The notes: generated by a model not told the origin, from the sequence alone. Shown: positions 32,431 to 44,640, counted from the first letter of the stretch. The stretch is 64,000 nucleotides of DNA from Schistocerca nitens (GCF_023898315.1 NC_064618.1:246921076-246985075), one strand, 5' to 3'. Numbers and translations are program-made.

Positions 32431-33160
32431 AACGTGACTACCACTCTAGAGCACTGTCTTTTGGCGTAGTGTCCTCAGATCACCATCAAATGCTCAGTGG
32501 GCACTCCTCTACGACGTGTTCTTTTGTTTGCTCCTCCACTCTGCTGTCTGTCAAGTCCACTTCTGCAAAGTGTAACCACATCTCAATTCACCCATCCTGA
32601 TGTGGTTAAGCCTCGAGCAGGTGTGACATGGTAGTTGGAATCCATCAGCCTTCTTTGTTCTATCTTGAACCAGGTGAGCATTTGTGGGTGAATGTTTATT
32701 CTGGCATTGTCACCGATTGAAAGAATCAATCCAAGGTGGTATACTTGGATTTCAGATGGTGGCTTTTGCAGGACATCGTGCAAGGGAGAGTTTTTATGAG
32801 ATGTGATCTTGTTGCGCAAGTTTATCTTAGCTGCTTTCCTCCTCAGATCTTGTGGAGAACAGTATTAGTTGGGACAGGTAACTACTGAGTGGGGGTATTC
32901 TGGCAGTCCCAGTGATAACACGCGTGGCTTCATTAAGCTGCACATCAATCAATTTTAGGTGTGCTGTTTCCCCACCAAGGAATGTGATATTCACCAGCAG
33001 AATAGACAGGAGCAAGTGCAGTGCACCCCAACTGCTTCCATCAATCTTGCGAAGATTGTTCAAGTACGAAGCCTCCCCAAAGATTGTGGTTACTGCAGTC
33101 AAGCAATCCCTGGGCAATGGGTTGATACAACCTAATTATGCCATGAAAGTTCTGCTACAC
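32430..33160 (-). mobile_element. LINE 3' fragment (ORF2 C-terminal region)
   Basis: The minus strand gives LKLIDVQLNEATRVITGTAR then IPPLSSYLSQLILF (33000-32850), matching the C-terminal KLIDVQLN.TMR.ITGT..STPL..LPVL of Jockey/R1-type LINE proteins. Further on come INIHPQMLTWFKIEQ and DLTDSRVEEQTKEHVVEECP (about 32560-32490), which matches the Cys-rich C-terminal motif (..QT..HIVEECP). Stops and frame changes interrupt it. Confidence 0.65.
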
Positions 33161-34640
33161 AGCAACTACTGTACTTTGCAGTAGAACTTACATCCAACTG
33201 ATAAAGAGATTTAGAATAAAATGTTGATAATTACTCCATTTTCTCTTATTTTAGTATTTCTTCTGTATGATCTTTGCAAGAAAGTCCATTCTTAATTTTT
33301 TATCCTAATTTGCAGTGATATTCCTGAAGTCATATATGTAGAGGTGGAAATAGTAATACACGTGTCAATGGCATTATTGAATCTGAATGTGTTGTAACAT
33401 TCATTGATTGCGCATTAACCTTCTTTTCCACTGCAAAATGATGAAGTGCTGTTTGCATACAGTTCTTTCAATGTTTACATCCAATAAACTTGGTAATTTT
33501 ACAGCTTCCTATGATGCATGATTTTTTAAAATCTGTTTAACACTTTGGAGACAAGCCACTTGGAAGAATTTTGGACCTAGGAAACCAGCCATTTATGCCA
33601 TTATTTAAAGCATTTCTAGCACCTATGTAATTGATGTATCACCAAGAGGTAATACATAATTTAAAAAAGGCTCATGGTTCAAGAGTTATTTTTCATATTT
33701 ACTTTAGTTCATTGATAGATTGCAAATTTCAAAATGAGGAGTGGATAGTTATCTTCTCAAGAAAAAAGTATGAAGTGAGTTATTGAGCAATTTCTTGCTC
33801 TTTCAACAAGAATGACACATTTGCTGCAAAAATACAGCATACTGCAAGTTTTAATGAGAATATGTACAAAATTATATCAGTGTGCTCATACTGCCTCCAC
33901 TATTCGAGACAGTAGCTGTTATGTTCACTAAGCTTTATTTCTAAATAATTCAAGAAATTGACCATTTATGGCAACACCAACCAAGTGGCATGCAACAAGA
34001 AATCCATACATTGTTCTCATAAAAAATGAGTCCAATTTTCAAGCAATGTGTGACTTGCGCATCGATAAAATTGCAGCCCAACCTGTACTCGGGCGCAGTC
34101 TTTTTAATTTTAACACAAAAATACTGCCCAAACTATCCTCGGGCTTTGTCTCCAAAGTGTTAACAAGTTTGAAGAAGCCAGGAAATTACCAGTTTGCGTT
34201 TCATTTGTGGTTCGGAGAACCCAGTCTCGTAGATTTGCAATTGTAAATGTTTCACATTGGTTTTGTTTCACCTTGCCCCCCCCCCCCCTCTCCACATGGT
34301 TCTTTCTTTGTGTAATTCTCACCCCCCCCCCTCCCCCAATTCACATTCAGATTTTACAAAATTGGAGTAACTTTGTATGCTGCTTAAATTTAATTATTTT
34401 TCCCCACTTGTTTTAATGAAACTTTGTTACTAAAAACTGTTGCAATATGTGGCTACTTTGGGCTAGGAAAGCATATTTGTTGTTACTTCTTATGACACAA
34501 CTACCATCACTCGAACTGCATTTCCATAAATTTTCAGTTATTTCCTGTTTATTTAAATGTTCCATCATTTCAGCTGAAAGGTTTACAGCACTTAAATAAA
34601 TTTGTAAGACATTAAGTATCAAGTCGTACATATGTATGTC
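33160..34640. other. TACC intron, mostly featureless
   Basis: AT-rich sequence with C runs at 34276-34288 and 34321-34330. No recognised feature. Confidence 0.4.
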
Positions 34641-34785
34641 TTCAAGATAACAAATCGATGTCAGGGATATTGGATGGTAGTTTTGTGGATCACCCCTACT
34701 ACCCTTCTTGTTGACGGGTATGACCTGTGCTTTCCTGCAACTCCTGGAAAAGGGTTTTTGCTCGAGGAATTTGTGATATGTATGT
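34640..34785 (-). mobile_element. LINE RT fragment (fingers only)
   Basis: The minus strand reads FSRSCRKAQVIPVNKKGSRG, then DPQNYHPISLTSI, the first RT motif of CR1/Jockey LINEs. It abuts the 3' end of a different LINE at about 34785, so it is a separate fragment or a rearranged one. Confidence 0.65.
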
Positions 34786-35453
34786 ACGTACTCCTCAAGC
34801 GTGGCGGAAGGTGCCATTTACCACTACTAGTCATTCCTTTTCTGTTCCATTCATAGATAGAATGAGGAAAAAATGGCTATCTTTATGTGCCCATATGAGC
34901 CCTAATATCTCTGATCTTCATTACCCTTCCACAAAATGTACATTAGCAGCAGCAGTCTCAGATGTCTCAGTAGGGCTCCTCAAAAAGAATGTCTCCTTCC
35001 CTCCAGTGATTTCCATTCGAGTTCCTGTACCATTCTCATAATACTTGCATGTTGTTTGAACCTACTGGTAACAAATCTAGCAACCCCTCTCTGAATTGCT
35101 TTTATGTCTTCCTTTAACCCAACCTGTTGCAAATCCCAAACACTCAATCAGTATTCAACAATGGGTCACACCCGTGTCCTATATATGGTCTCCTGTACAG
35201 ATTAACTACTTTCCTAAGACTCTCCCAATAAACGGAAGTCGACCATTCACATTCCTGACTATGGTCCTTATATGGTCATTCCATTCCATATTGCTGTGCA
35301 GTGTTATGCCTAAATATCTAATGGACACAACTGTGTCGAGCACACCCTACTAATACTGTATTCGAACATCATGGGTTCGTTTTCCCAACTCATCTGCATT
35401 AACTTGCATTTTTCTACATTCAGAGCTAGCTACCATTCATCACACTAACTAGA
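34785..35453 (-). mobile_element. Old CR1/Jockey-type LINE, 3' part (right of it: Jockey/I insertion)
   Basis: On the minus strand the sequence tracks the 3' part of an abundant locust LINE: ATGTAGAAAAATGCAAGTTA, AATGGTCGACTTCCGTTTAT, GACCCATTGTTGAATACTG, CAATTCAGAGAGGGGTTGC and TGACTAGTAGTGGTA near the 3' end. This is the RT thumb and C-terminal region plus 3' UTR. The upstream half continues beyond 41193. The terminal (GTAGAT)n tail of the family is not present. Confidence 0.65.
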
Positions 35454-36009
35454 CCCCCTGGGGTCCGCAACTCTTTTTGTGGATACGTGCGTGGCGAGCA
35501 CGGGACCCCGAGCAAGTGCAGCTTTCTTTGATTTCCGGACTGCATACCTTCCTTTTCCACATCCTTCCCCTTCTCCCCCTGTGGGAGTATGTTTCATGAA
35601 AACACCCGGAGACGGACGCTTGTAACTGTAAGACAGTCTCTCTTCTTTGCTTTCTATGCTGGAAAGTCTCTGTCCTCCCTTTGTCCTTCTCTTTTCTTGC
35701 CTCTTCTCTTTACCCTCTTCTCCGCTGTGGCATTTAAGACCTCTCTCCTTTCCATTTCTTTGTTCCTCCCTTTCTCATTCTTTCCTCCCTGTGCGTGTCT
35801 GAAGGCAGACCCACACGTAGCTGGTGACGGGATAACGCGTAATTCCCAGCCCCAGGTAGACAGGTAGGACACATACGTACTCCATGGTAACGGCCAGGCC
35901 CAGGGAGGGGTGATTACCCGAGCTGGTACCTTCCGAACGTGCCAATTGGTCCCTCCGTCTGTTTCTCGGGAGGTGTGACCTGAGGTGTGAACAATCACCA
36001 AAGGCGGGA

Positions 36010-37347
36010 GTGCCCTCAGAGGGGGCCCCACAAGGAAGGAGCACGCCATCGGAGACGCCGGTAATCGTGGGGGATACTTCCGCAATGGTTTCCTCTACGT
36101 CTACAATTTCTGCTCACAAGCGAAAGTTAGATGAGTCTCAGCCACGGGCATTTCTTCCATCAGTGCCACAGTTCCTTTCATTGTTCAAAAAGGTATCGAT
36201 GCAATTGCAGGTCGTGTAAAGTCTTGTTCCTGATTACAAAATGGCACCTTGTTGTTAGAAACAGTCAGTGCCATCCAGGCACAAAAATTGCTGCGAACTT
36301 CACTGCTACACACCTTCCCTGTCCAGGTGGAAGTGCACTGCACTTTAAATTCATCATGTGGGGTTGTTTATACATGTTCATTCGACGGATTGTCCAACGA
36401 GGAAATTCAAAACTACCTGTCTGACCATAGCGTAACGGCTGTACATAGTCAGGAAAAGGGTTGACAAGGACTTGGTACCAACCCATACTATCTTCTAGAC
36501 ATTTGACAGAGTTCAACTTCCATTGAACATTAAAGCGGGCTATGAGATAATTTCAGTTCGCCATTACATCCCCAACCCTACGCGTTGCTATCGGTGTCAG
36601 TGGTTTAATCATACCAGCCAGTAGTGTTCCAATCCGGTCATATTGGTTACGTGTGGCACGGATGCCCATGAGTGTGTTTGTCCACCTCCATCCCCTCGTT
36701 GCATCAACTGTATGGGTGACCACCCTGCTTCCTCTAGAGTTTGCCCCATTTTCAAAGATGAATGGCTTATTCAGGAAATTAGAGTGAAGGAAAAGGTGTC
36801 TACATTTGCTGCTTGTAAGGTATTTGCAAGTCGAAAGCCCACTGTGCCTCCAGCAGATAAATATAGCACTATCCTTGCATCTCCAAGGTCTGCTAAGGAG
36901 GCAGCCACGCAGACTTGTGATCTTACCTTTAGTGCTACAGTCGTCAAATCGGCCAGTGCAAAGATCACCCGTTCAACCTCCCCACTATCACCTGCTCACT
37001 CTACGGCTCACCCTTCATCGGCTTCTGCTAAATCACGAGCCTCGAAATCAGACACCCGGACTTCCAAAAAAGAGCCTACTCGCGAAGATTTTTTACGTAC
37101 CCCAAGAAGGCTCATAAGAAACCATGTTCCTCTCCTTCTCCGCCACGGCATGTCTCAACTACAGCGCCACCTGGCAGTAACCGCCCTCAGCCGTCATCAG
37201 TGTCGCCAAGGCGCACTGCTGGCGGCCAATCAACTGGCCGATCGCTGGTGGCAGGAGCTGCCCCCGAACAACCTAAGGATCAGGATCCTCTGCCTTTGGC
37301 TGAATGCCGTTCCACGGTGTCGGCCGCTGGCTCTCAGCAGTCATTGA
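36010..37347 (+). pseudogene. LINE ORF1 (gag-like, zinc knuckles)
   Basis: Nucleic-acid-binding ORF1 of a Jockey/I-type LINE. The zinc-knuckle region is visible: RCYRCQWFNHTSQ near 36590, then CGTDAHECVC and CINCMGDHPASSRVC (36650-36750), a CCHC series. A KDEWLIQEIRVKEK segment and a Ser/Pro/Lys-rich tail follow, to 37347. The N-terminal part near 36010-36220 (SETPVIVGDTSAMVSSTSTI) is in another frame. Confidence 0.75.
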
Positions 37348-37392
37348 GTTGAGAGCAACCATGGTAAGATTCTTCCCTTTTCTGTCCACCCT

Positions 37393-38040
37393 ATGTCAAT
37401 TGTCCATTGGAATATGCGCGGCATTGGAGCCAATCGGGATGAATTGTTGATCCAATTATGATCCTACTCACTGGTCATCTTCTGTCTTCAGGAAACAAAG
37501 CTGCGTCCCCACGATCGCTTTGTTTCCCCTCATTTTCAGTCAGTCTGGTTTGATCTCCCATCTGTTGATGGCACTCCAGCACACGGGGACTTAGGATTCT
37601 TCTTCATGATACTGTCCATTATCACCCAAACCCCTTAAACAGTTCCTTCCAAGCTGTTGCTGTCCGTCTTTCCCTTTCTAGATACACCTTCTCTCTTTGT
37701 ACTGTTTACATTCCATCGTCCACACCGATGGCAAGAGCTAATCTCCTTCATCCCCTTGGTCAGCTCCCGCCCCCCTATTTGCTGGTTGGGGACTTCAATG
37801 CCCACCACCCGCTTTGTGGATCTCCGCGTCCTTGTCCGCAAGGCTGTCTATTGATTGACCTCTTTCACCAAGTGGCTCTTGTTTGCCTCAACACTGGAGA
37901 ACCTACATTTAGGTCTGCCTCCACGACGAATTTCTTTCATTTGGACCTTTCGGTTGGTACTGTTCAGCTAGCTCAGCGCTTCAATTAGTTCGCTCTTGCT
38001 GATACGCACTCGAGTGACCATTTTCCATGTGTCCTTTGAA
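37393..38040 (+). pseudogene. LINE endonuclease (Jockey/I type)
   Basis: SIVHWNMRGIGANRDELLI (37393 onward) and IFCLQETKL form the first APE motifs. PPPYLLVGDFNAHHPLCGS (about 37760-37815) holds the GDFNAHH active-site block. The region then reads CLNTGEPTFRSAST before a degraded SDH area. Frames differ between the blocks. Confidence 0.8.
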
Positions 38041-38589
38041 TGCAGCCATCTATGAACACGAGTCGCTGGAAGTTTGCCCAAGCCAATTGGACACTGTTTT
38101 CATCTCTAGTGACATTTGATGACCGTCACTTTCCTAACGTCGACGATCAGGCCACTCGTATTACAGAAGTTATTCTTACAGCCACTTAACATTCAATACC
38201 TCGCACCTCTGATTTCCCCTGCCCCCCCCCCCCCCCGTTCCATGGGGGAACAAGGCATGCCGTGATGCAATACGTGAGAGGCGACGAGCTCTTAGCGTTT
38301 TCCACCCTCATCCTACTTGGCCAACTGTTTACGCTGTAAACAGTTATGTGCGCGATGCCGTCGCGTCATCAGCGATAGCAAGAAGGCAAGCTGGGACTTC
38401 TTTACTAGCTCTTTCACACCCTCACTCCCTCTTCAGAAGTTTGGATGCAAATTCGGCGGTTATCTGACGTGCCTAGATTCTCCCTGAGCTCTGGGCTCAC
38501 TGTCGCGCATGATGCCTTGCTGGACCCCGTCGCAATTTCTGACTCATTAGGTCAACACTTTGCTGAGATTTCGAGCTCTTCAAATTACC

Positions 38590-39560
38590 CGCCGGCCTTT
38601 CTCCCGAAGAAATGTGCAGCAGAAGTGCGACCTTTCCTTTTTCCTCTCAAAATAGTAGAAGTTATCATAGTGTTTTCTCCATGTGGGAACTCAACATGCA
38701 CTCTCTTCGTCTCGCTCTTCCGCCCCAGGACCGCATGGTATCCACATCCAAATGTTGCTGCATTTATCATACCATAGTCTGTGTTACCTCCTTCGCCTTT
38801 ATAATCGAATTTGGACCGACAGTACTTTTCCCAGAAGATGGTGGGTAGCTATCATCGTCCCTGTTCCGAAACCTGGAAAGGACGAACATCTCCCCTTTAG
38901 CTATCGCCCCCATTTCTATCTCGAGTACTGTATGTAAGGTTTTGGAGCATATGGTGAATTGCCATTTAGCCTGGTGCCTGGAGTCCTGAAGCCTTTTAAC
39001 ACCTGCCCAGTGTGGTTTCCGAAAGCATCGTTGTGCAGTTGACCATCTTGTTGCTCTCTCCACTTATATCGTGAACAATTTTCTCAGGAAATGCCAAACA
39101 GTAGCAATATTTTTTGATCTGGAGAGAGCATACGATACCTGTTGAGGATAGGCATCCTCCGCACACTGTTCTCTTGGGGCTTTTGAGGTTGGCTACCCCT
39201 TTTTATTCGTGAATTTATGACAGAGCGCACATTTAAAGTGTGGATAAACATTACTCTCTCCCTTTCTTTCTCCCAAGAAAATGGGGTGCCCCAGGGCTCC
39301 GTGCTAAGTGTTGTACTGTTTGCCATCGCCATAAATCCAATCATGGATTGTATCCTTCCCGATGTCTCGGGTTCCCTCTTTGTGGACAATTTTGTGTTCT
39401 GCTACAGCTCTCAACGGACCAGCCTTCATGAACAACGTCTTCAAGGATGTCTCGATCGCCTCCACTCTTGGAGCTTCCGATTTTCCCCCAGTAAAATTGT
39501 TTGTATAATTTTTTTCATTGTACAGAGATTCTTCCGCTTTCCCTACATCTAGGCTCTGTC
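38590..39560 (+). pseudogene. LINE reverse transcriptase (Jockey/I type)
   Basis: Motif A is FFDLERAYDT (39108-39140), preceded by CGFRKHRCAVDHLV. Motif B is NGVPQGSVLSVVLFAIAIN (39275 onward). Motif C is SLFVDNFVFCYSS, so the usual VDD is VDN. An early segment AIIVPVPKPGKDEHLPFSYR (38855-38910) is the RT fingers. The pieces lie in different frames, so no active enzyme remains. Confidence 0.8.
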
Positions 39561-40199
39561 AACCTTCCATTCGCGGATGTTGCTGAATTCTTGTCTCTTA
39601 TGTTTGACAGAAAACTGTACTGGTCCTCCCACATTTCCTATCTTTCGGCTCGCTGTCTGTGATCCCTTAACACCATGCTTGTTCTGAATGGTACCTCTTG
39701 GGGGAGTGGACTGAGTGGTCCTTCTCAACCTCCAACGCGCCTTAGTGCACCCTTAAACTCGGCTGTCTGTTCTTTGGCGTCTCGACTCTTTCCACCACCG
39801 TGGATTGCTTTTAATGTCTGGAGCCTTTTACACCAGCCCTGTGAAAAGCCTTTATACTGAGACTGTTGACCCTCTGCTGTCCAATCGTTGAGCTGTCCTC
39901 CTGAGTCGTTATGCTATCCGTCTGTCTTCCATGCCTGCTAATCTGGCCCATGACCTTTTTTTCGACACCTCCTTGGTATGCAGGCTGCCCTTCCTCTCTA
40001 CTACCACCGGGAGTCCGCTTCCGTTGACTGATACATTCTCATTCCTTCCACTTTCCTAAAACTTCCTTGGCAACGGGGGGTACAGCACTGCCTTGGCTCC
40101 GCCCGCGGACATGCCTGCTCCATGACCTTTGTCAGCTTTCCAAGGATGGTACCCCTTCTATTGTTTATTGTCGGGCATTTGCGGTTCTATGCGCACAAA

Positions 40200-41023
40200 T
40201 GAAGGATGCCACATTTATTTACACTGACAGCTCATAAACATCATTTGTTGTTGGGCGTGCCTATATTGTTGGCGACACCTTTAATCGAATTCAGCTTCCC
40301 GACCAGTGTTCAGTTTTTACTGCAGAGCTTTACGCTGTTCTCCAGGTTGATCCGTCGCCATCAGCGGATGCAGTATATTATATGCTCAGATTCGCTCAGC
40401 TCTCTCCTCAATGTCCAAGCTCTTTACCCTGTCCACCCTCTGGTCCACCGGATTCAGGACTGCCTCCACTTGCTCCACTTGGGGGGGGCATCTCTGTGGC
40501 ATTTCTCTGGATCGCAGGACACGTTGGTATCCGTGGAAACGAGGCGGCCGATATAGTGGCCAAGGCTGAAGTCTCTCTTCTTCAGCCTGCTGTTTGCATG
40601 GTTCCCTTCGCCGATCTACAGTGTGTTTTATGTTTTTGTGTTGCTCTTTTATGGCACGCACATTGGTCTACACTTCCCAATAATAAATTGCGGGACAGGA
40701 AAGTTCTTCGGGAGGAGATAATTTCAACTAGACTCCGGATAGGGCACTGTCTTTTTAGCCATCGACATTTTTCAAGTGGCGATCCTCCCCCACTTTGTCC
40801 CCACTGCTATCAACTGTGGATGGTGAGATACCTTTTACTTCAGTGCTCCTATTTTACTCCGCTACACGCTCATTTACAGCTGTCGCCTGATATATCTTCC
40901 ATTTTAGCAGATGACACGCGCTCAGCCGATTACATCCTTGAGTTTATTAGTGTCAGTGAGATGACGTCGGTCATTCGAAGCTCTTTTGGGGAAAACAACC
41001 CCCCTTCTATAGTGGTTTTGTAA
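40200..41023 (+). pseudogene. LINE RNase H and C-terminal region
   Basis: An RNase H domain follows the RT: FIYTDSS near 40213, TAELYAVLQV near 40320, IICSDSLSSLLNVQALYP at 40375-40430, and FLWIAGHVGIRGNEAADIVA at 40503-40560. It removes RNA from the RNA-DNA hybrid during copying. A Cys/His segment LCPHCYQLWMVRYLLLQCSY (40795-40855) ends the protein. The domain is read in more than one frame. Confidence 0.8.
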
Positions 41024-41192
41024 GCTTTCATTCTGTGTTTTAGTTTCCCCACTTTTTGAGTTTCGCTCCCATTGCTGCTAATTTCCAATTTCTTTCTTTT
41101 TAAAAGGCTTTCCCCAAGTCACAGACTGGGTGCTAATGACCATAGCAGTTTTGCGCCCTAAAACCATAACAAAAAAAAAAACACTAACTAGA

Positions 41193-42040
41193 AATTTTGT
41201 CATCCCATATTCTCTACTTATCATGATAGATTATAGTCAGAAGAGGGGCTAACTCAGCTGGAAATTCAATATACGATCTTGTAGGTATTTCAATGGACCC
41301 AGAGCTTGGTTTGATTTTAATGATTTCAGTTATTCCTCAACACCACTGACACTAACATTTATTTCTCTCATCTTTTAAGTGGTACAAGGGCAGTTATCCT
41401 GGATTTTCCTTTGTAAAGGAACATTTGAAAGTGAAGTTAAGCACTTCAGCTTGTGCTTTGCTACCCTCGGTTTGAATTCCTGTCTCATTCATGAGTGAAT
41501 GGAGACTAACTGTGGTGCCAGGAACAGCCTTTAAGTATGACTAGAATTTCTTTCAGTTTTGTGAAAGATTGTTTGACAGTTTTCATCTATGGTAGTCACT
41601 GAAGTCTTCAGATATTGTTCTCTTGACAGAGAACTGCATTTTATTCAGCATGTCTCCATCTATAGTTCTATGCTTTGTTTTATACCTATTATGCAGTAGT
41701 CTCTGTTCATTTACAGTGGCTATGCCATGGAGGCTCCCTTCCATTCTGAACTGTTCCACTGGGTACATATCTATCCAGTATGTGGCCAACTATTCTTTTA
41801 AACTTGAGCCCTAGCCTCGTCACGTGCTCCTGTTCTTTGCTGAAAGTTCCTCTTTGATATATGACATTACTGCTTTTTTATCTATTTTACTGGACATAAA
41901 CATTTTGCTGCCTGTTATAGTTATCCTTTCTACTTTGATAATTATTGTTGCCACAACTGCATCACGGACACTGATACCAGTTAGGTCAGGTCTGTTTGTT
42001 ACACTACATCTATTTCCATCATCAGTGTGGCTCTGAACTA
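41193..42040 (-). mobile_element. Old CR1/Jockey-type LINE, middle part
   Basis: The minus strand between the two insertions continues the old LINE. Near 41310-41200 it reads SGSIEIPTRSYIEFPAELAP, then LLTIIYH, the RT N-terminal motif (GPDGIP.R.YKE.A..LAP.LT.IYN). Upstream is a linker with FSVKRTISEDFSDYH (about 41600). The RT core between this and the 3' part at 35441 is missing. Confidence 0.65.
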
Positions 42041-43179
42041 CCGTATTTACTCGAATCTAAGCCGCACTTTTTTTCCTGTTTTTGTTGTCCAAAAAACTGC
42101 CTGCGGCTTAGAATCGAGTGCAAAGTAAGCGGAAGTTCTGAAAAATGTTGGTTGGTGCCGCCACAGCTAACTTCTGCCGTCGAATATATGTAGCGCTACA
42201 CAAGCATGCTTTGCAGGCACAAAGATAAATACTGGCGCCAAAACCTCTCCGTCAGTAAATAAATTAAAAAAAAAAAAAAAGAGTGTAAGACGAGCTTCTT
42301 TCTCCGCCCCGAGTTTCGAGCACTGCATTTTCATACATTATCCAACGAAGTTAATACAAATTCCGTGTTGTTCATCTTCGAATGTAGCAGTATTTCAATG
42401 TACTACGAAAATCCGACTGGCAAGACTATTTGGGATGTTTGTCAATATGGCCAAATGCACATTCTGAATTTTTTCCTACCTGTGAGAAGAGATGGTTGCT
42501 AATAGGAACTTTTATGAATTGCGAATCACATGCAGTATTCTCTTCAACATAAGAATAATACGAATATAAACATTTTGCCATGTATTCTTTCGTGTTTGCT
42601 GCTATCTCGTTTAAATCCTGTCTGCCTAATAACCTACGAAACTAGTGTGAGACAGCGCAAATGCGGAAGAATATACATATCATGTCATGTTTATATTCGT
42701 ATTATTCTTATGCCTAATAGTGATACAATCAGAAATGAAGCACGGCAATTGACTACATTTTTAAATCTAAGATGACTCTAATTTCTGTGCAGAATGTAAT
42801 GTACAAAAGAGGCGTCTGCAAAGATTTTCAAACGGAGAAAAATTTTAGCTAAACTCTCGTTCAGAACATCTATCATACTTAGTCTATTATTTGGTTCTTG
42901 TTGATCATTATCAAAGAAAGCAGCAGTGTAAATAACAACAAATAGCAGTCTCTTGCCATTGTTTCTCTAATGAGACAATTCCTCTAGTTGTATCAACCTA
43001 AATTGTGTCTCATATTACAATAGACCAACTTTGTTTCGATTTGGAGGTGCGGCCTAAAACTTTTCTCTCCCCTTGAATTTAGTGTCTCAAATTTCAGGTG
43101 CGGCTTAGATTCGGGAAATTTTTTTCCCTTGATTTCGAGCCTCATTTTTCAGGTGCGGCTTAGATTCAAGTAAATACGG
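42041..43179 (-). mobile_element. TA-flanked TIR transposon, non-autonomous, copy 2 (inverted)
   Basis: It has the same CCGTATTTACTCG ends as copy 1, with TA at 42039-42040 and 43180-43181. The internal sequence is the reverse complement of copy 1 (CACAGCTAACTTCTGCCGTC and AAAGATAAATACTGGCGCC here). It is 1139 bp, shorter than copy 1, with no long ORF. It interrupts the endonuclease part of the old LINE. Confidence 0.88.
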
Positions 43180-44450
43180 TATCTGTTGTAAGTAGCTTTC
43201 AGGAAAGGCAGTTAGTAATGTTTTACAGGATGTCTTGCCATGTCCTTCACAAACAAAACAGCAATTTTCCCATTTGATTGTTGGATTATAAAAATCTCCA
43301 CCGATGATTACACTATAATTGGGAAACATACATGCAAAGTGAGGTTTCCTACAAAATTTTTGTTTGGGTCAGGTGGCAATTCTGGTGAGTGATAGGAGGA
43401 TTCAATTACCATTTTATGCCCATTCCTCATACTGAGTCTTGTCCAATCAATCTCGTATGCAGCTTCAATTTCTGTCTTGGTAGATTTGAGTTTTTTGCCT
43501 ACTGTGAAAAATACACCACCTCCATTTGCCATTACCATATCCTTTCAGTAAACACAATTTTTTCCCAAAAATCTCGCTGCCAACAATTTCAGGTTTCAAA
43601 CAGCTTTCTGTACCCGGAATTATGTGAGCTTCACTGCTCTTCAGGAACACTTTCAAATTCTGGCACTCTGTTGCAAATGCTTCGGCAGTTAACTACTAGG
43701 AGTTTCATTCTTTTGCCTGTAGGGGACATTGAACATTCTTTTGAATCTTACACATATACTTCTGGGCCTCCTACAGCTGTCAGTATGTGGACTGAATGAA
43801 GAGTCACCTAATGAAGTTGCAGCTTAGCTTGCCACAGAATCCTTAAAGTCTCTGGCTCAGTTCTTCCACTCAACTCAGAATATGGAATTATGATCAGGTT
43901 TGGGGACAGTGCTGCAAATTGTGAGCTTTGTTAAAATGTTGTGTGCAAGGCTAGTCTTCTCAGCTTTATCTGCCAGTTGCTGGAATGATCAAAGAATGAC
44001 CTCAGAGACCAGACAGGCATTGGTAGTTTCAGTGTGCGCCAGAATAGCCACTTCAACATGTTGAATGAGGCCCCCAGGTATACACACTGAGTGAATCTAG
44101 TTCCCTCCCTCCATCATTTGCTGCCATTTCTATAAGGATACTGTTAATAGCTGAATGTGTGAACTAGAACCTACCCATTTGTGTTTGCCTCCTCCTTGAT
44201 ACAGGACAAAGCAGGTTTCCACCAAACAGGTGAAGTGAGTCCCACTGCCTGTTTAAGTTTCAGTGAAAGCACAACACCACGAACTTGTTGGTTAGGGGAA
44301 TAAGTATAACACCCATTTATGTCTGTTAAAAAATGGTGAATACGAATACTAGATGAACAAAGTCCCCTCGCTGCTCTTAAAACCAAATCAAAGGTTCATC
44401 TGCATAGGCTTGTGCTACTATCTCATTGAAATGCATGCTGCTGTTAGTGA
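43180..44450 (-). mobile_element. Old CR1/Jockey-type LINE, 5' part with endonuclease
   Basis: Minus-strand endonuclease motifs appear in order: LLVVNCRSICNRVPEFE (about 43705), PGTESCLKPEIVGSEIFGKK (about 43600), NGGGVFFTVGKKLKSTKTEI (43530), and SVIIGGDFYNPTIKW (about 43310). The last is the GDFN.P.I.W block. The frame then runs into TIR element copy 2. The 5' limit near 44450 is a guess. Confidence 0.65.
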
Positions 44451-44640
44451 ACAGAAAGTCAGAAGCAAGCCGGCTGTTAAGAGGTACTACTTTTGGGGAT
44501 TTTATTAACTTGACAAATTATGCTTTATGTGACAGTTGCTTTAAGTGTCGAGGAAGTGCTAGATGCAACATATACTGTTTTATAAACTTCATATTGTTTT
44601 AAAGTCGTTCTTGATCTGCATTTTTCTGACATTTTCACAG

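Larger units (their letters stand above)
35454..41180 (+). mobile_element. Jockey/I-type LINE with RNase H, full length
   Basis: A 12-bp target duplication, ACACTAACTAGA, is present at 35442-35453 and 41181-41192. The 5' end starts CCCCCTGGGGTCCGC and the 3' end is a short poly-A at 41170-41180. Inside are an ORF1 with zinc-knuckle region, APE endonuclease, reverse transcriptase and RNase H, in that order. The length of 5.7 kb is full size for this group. It carries many stops and frame changes. It sits inside an older LINE on the opposite strand. Confidence 0.9.

Noticed and set aside
35454-41180. LTR retrotransposon, because of zinc knuckles plus RT plus RNase H
   Set aside because: It has an APE endonuclease before the RT, a poly-A end, a 12-bp duplication and no long terminal repeats, protease or integrase. 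It is a LINE.
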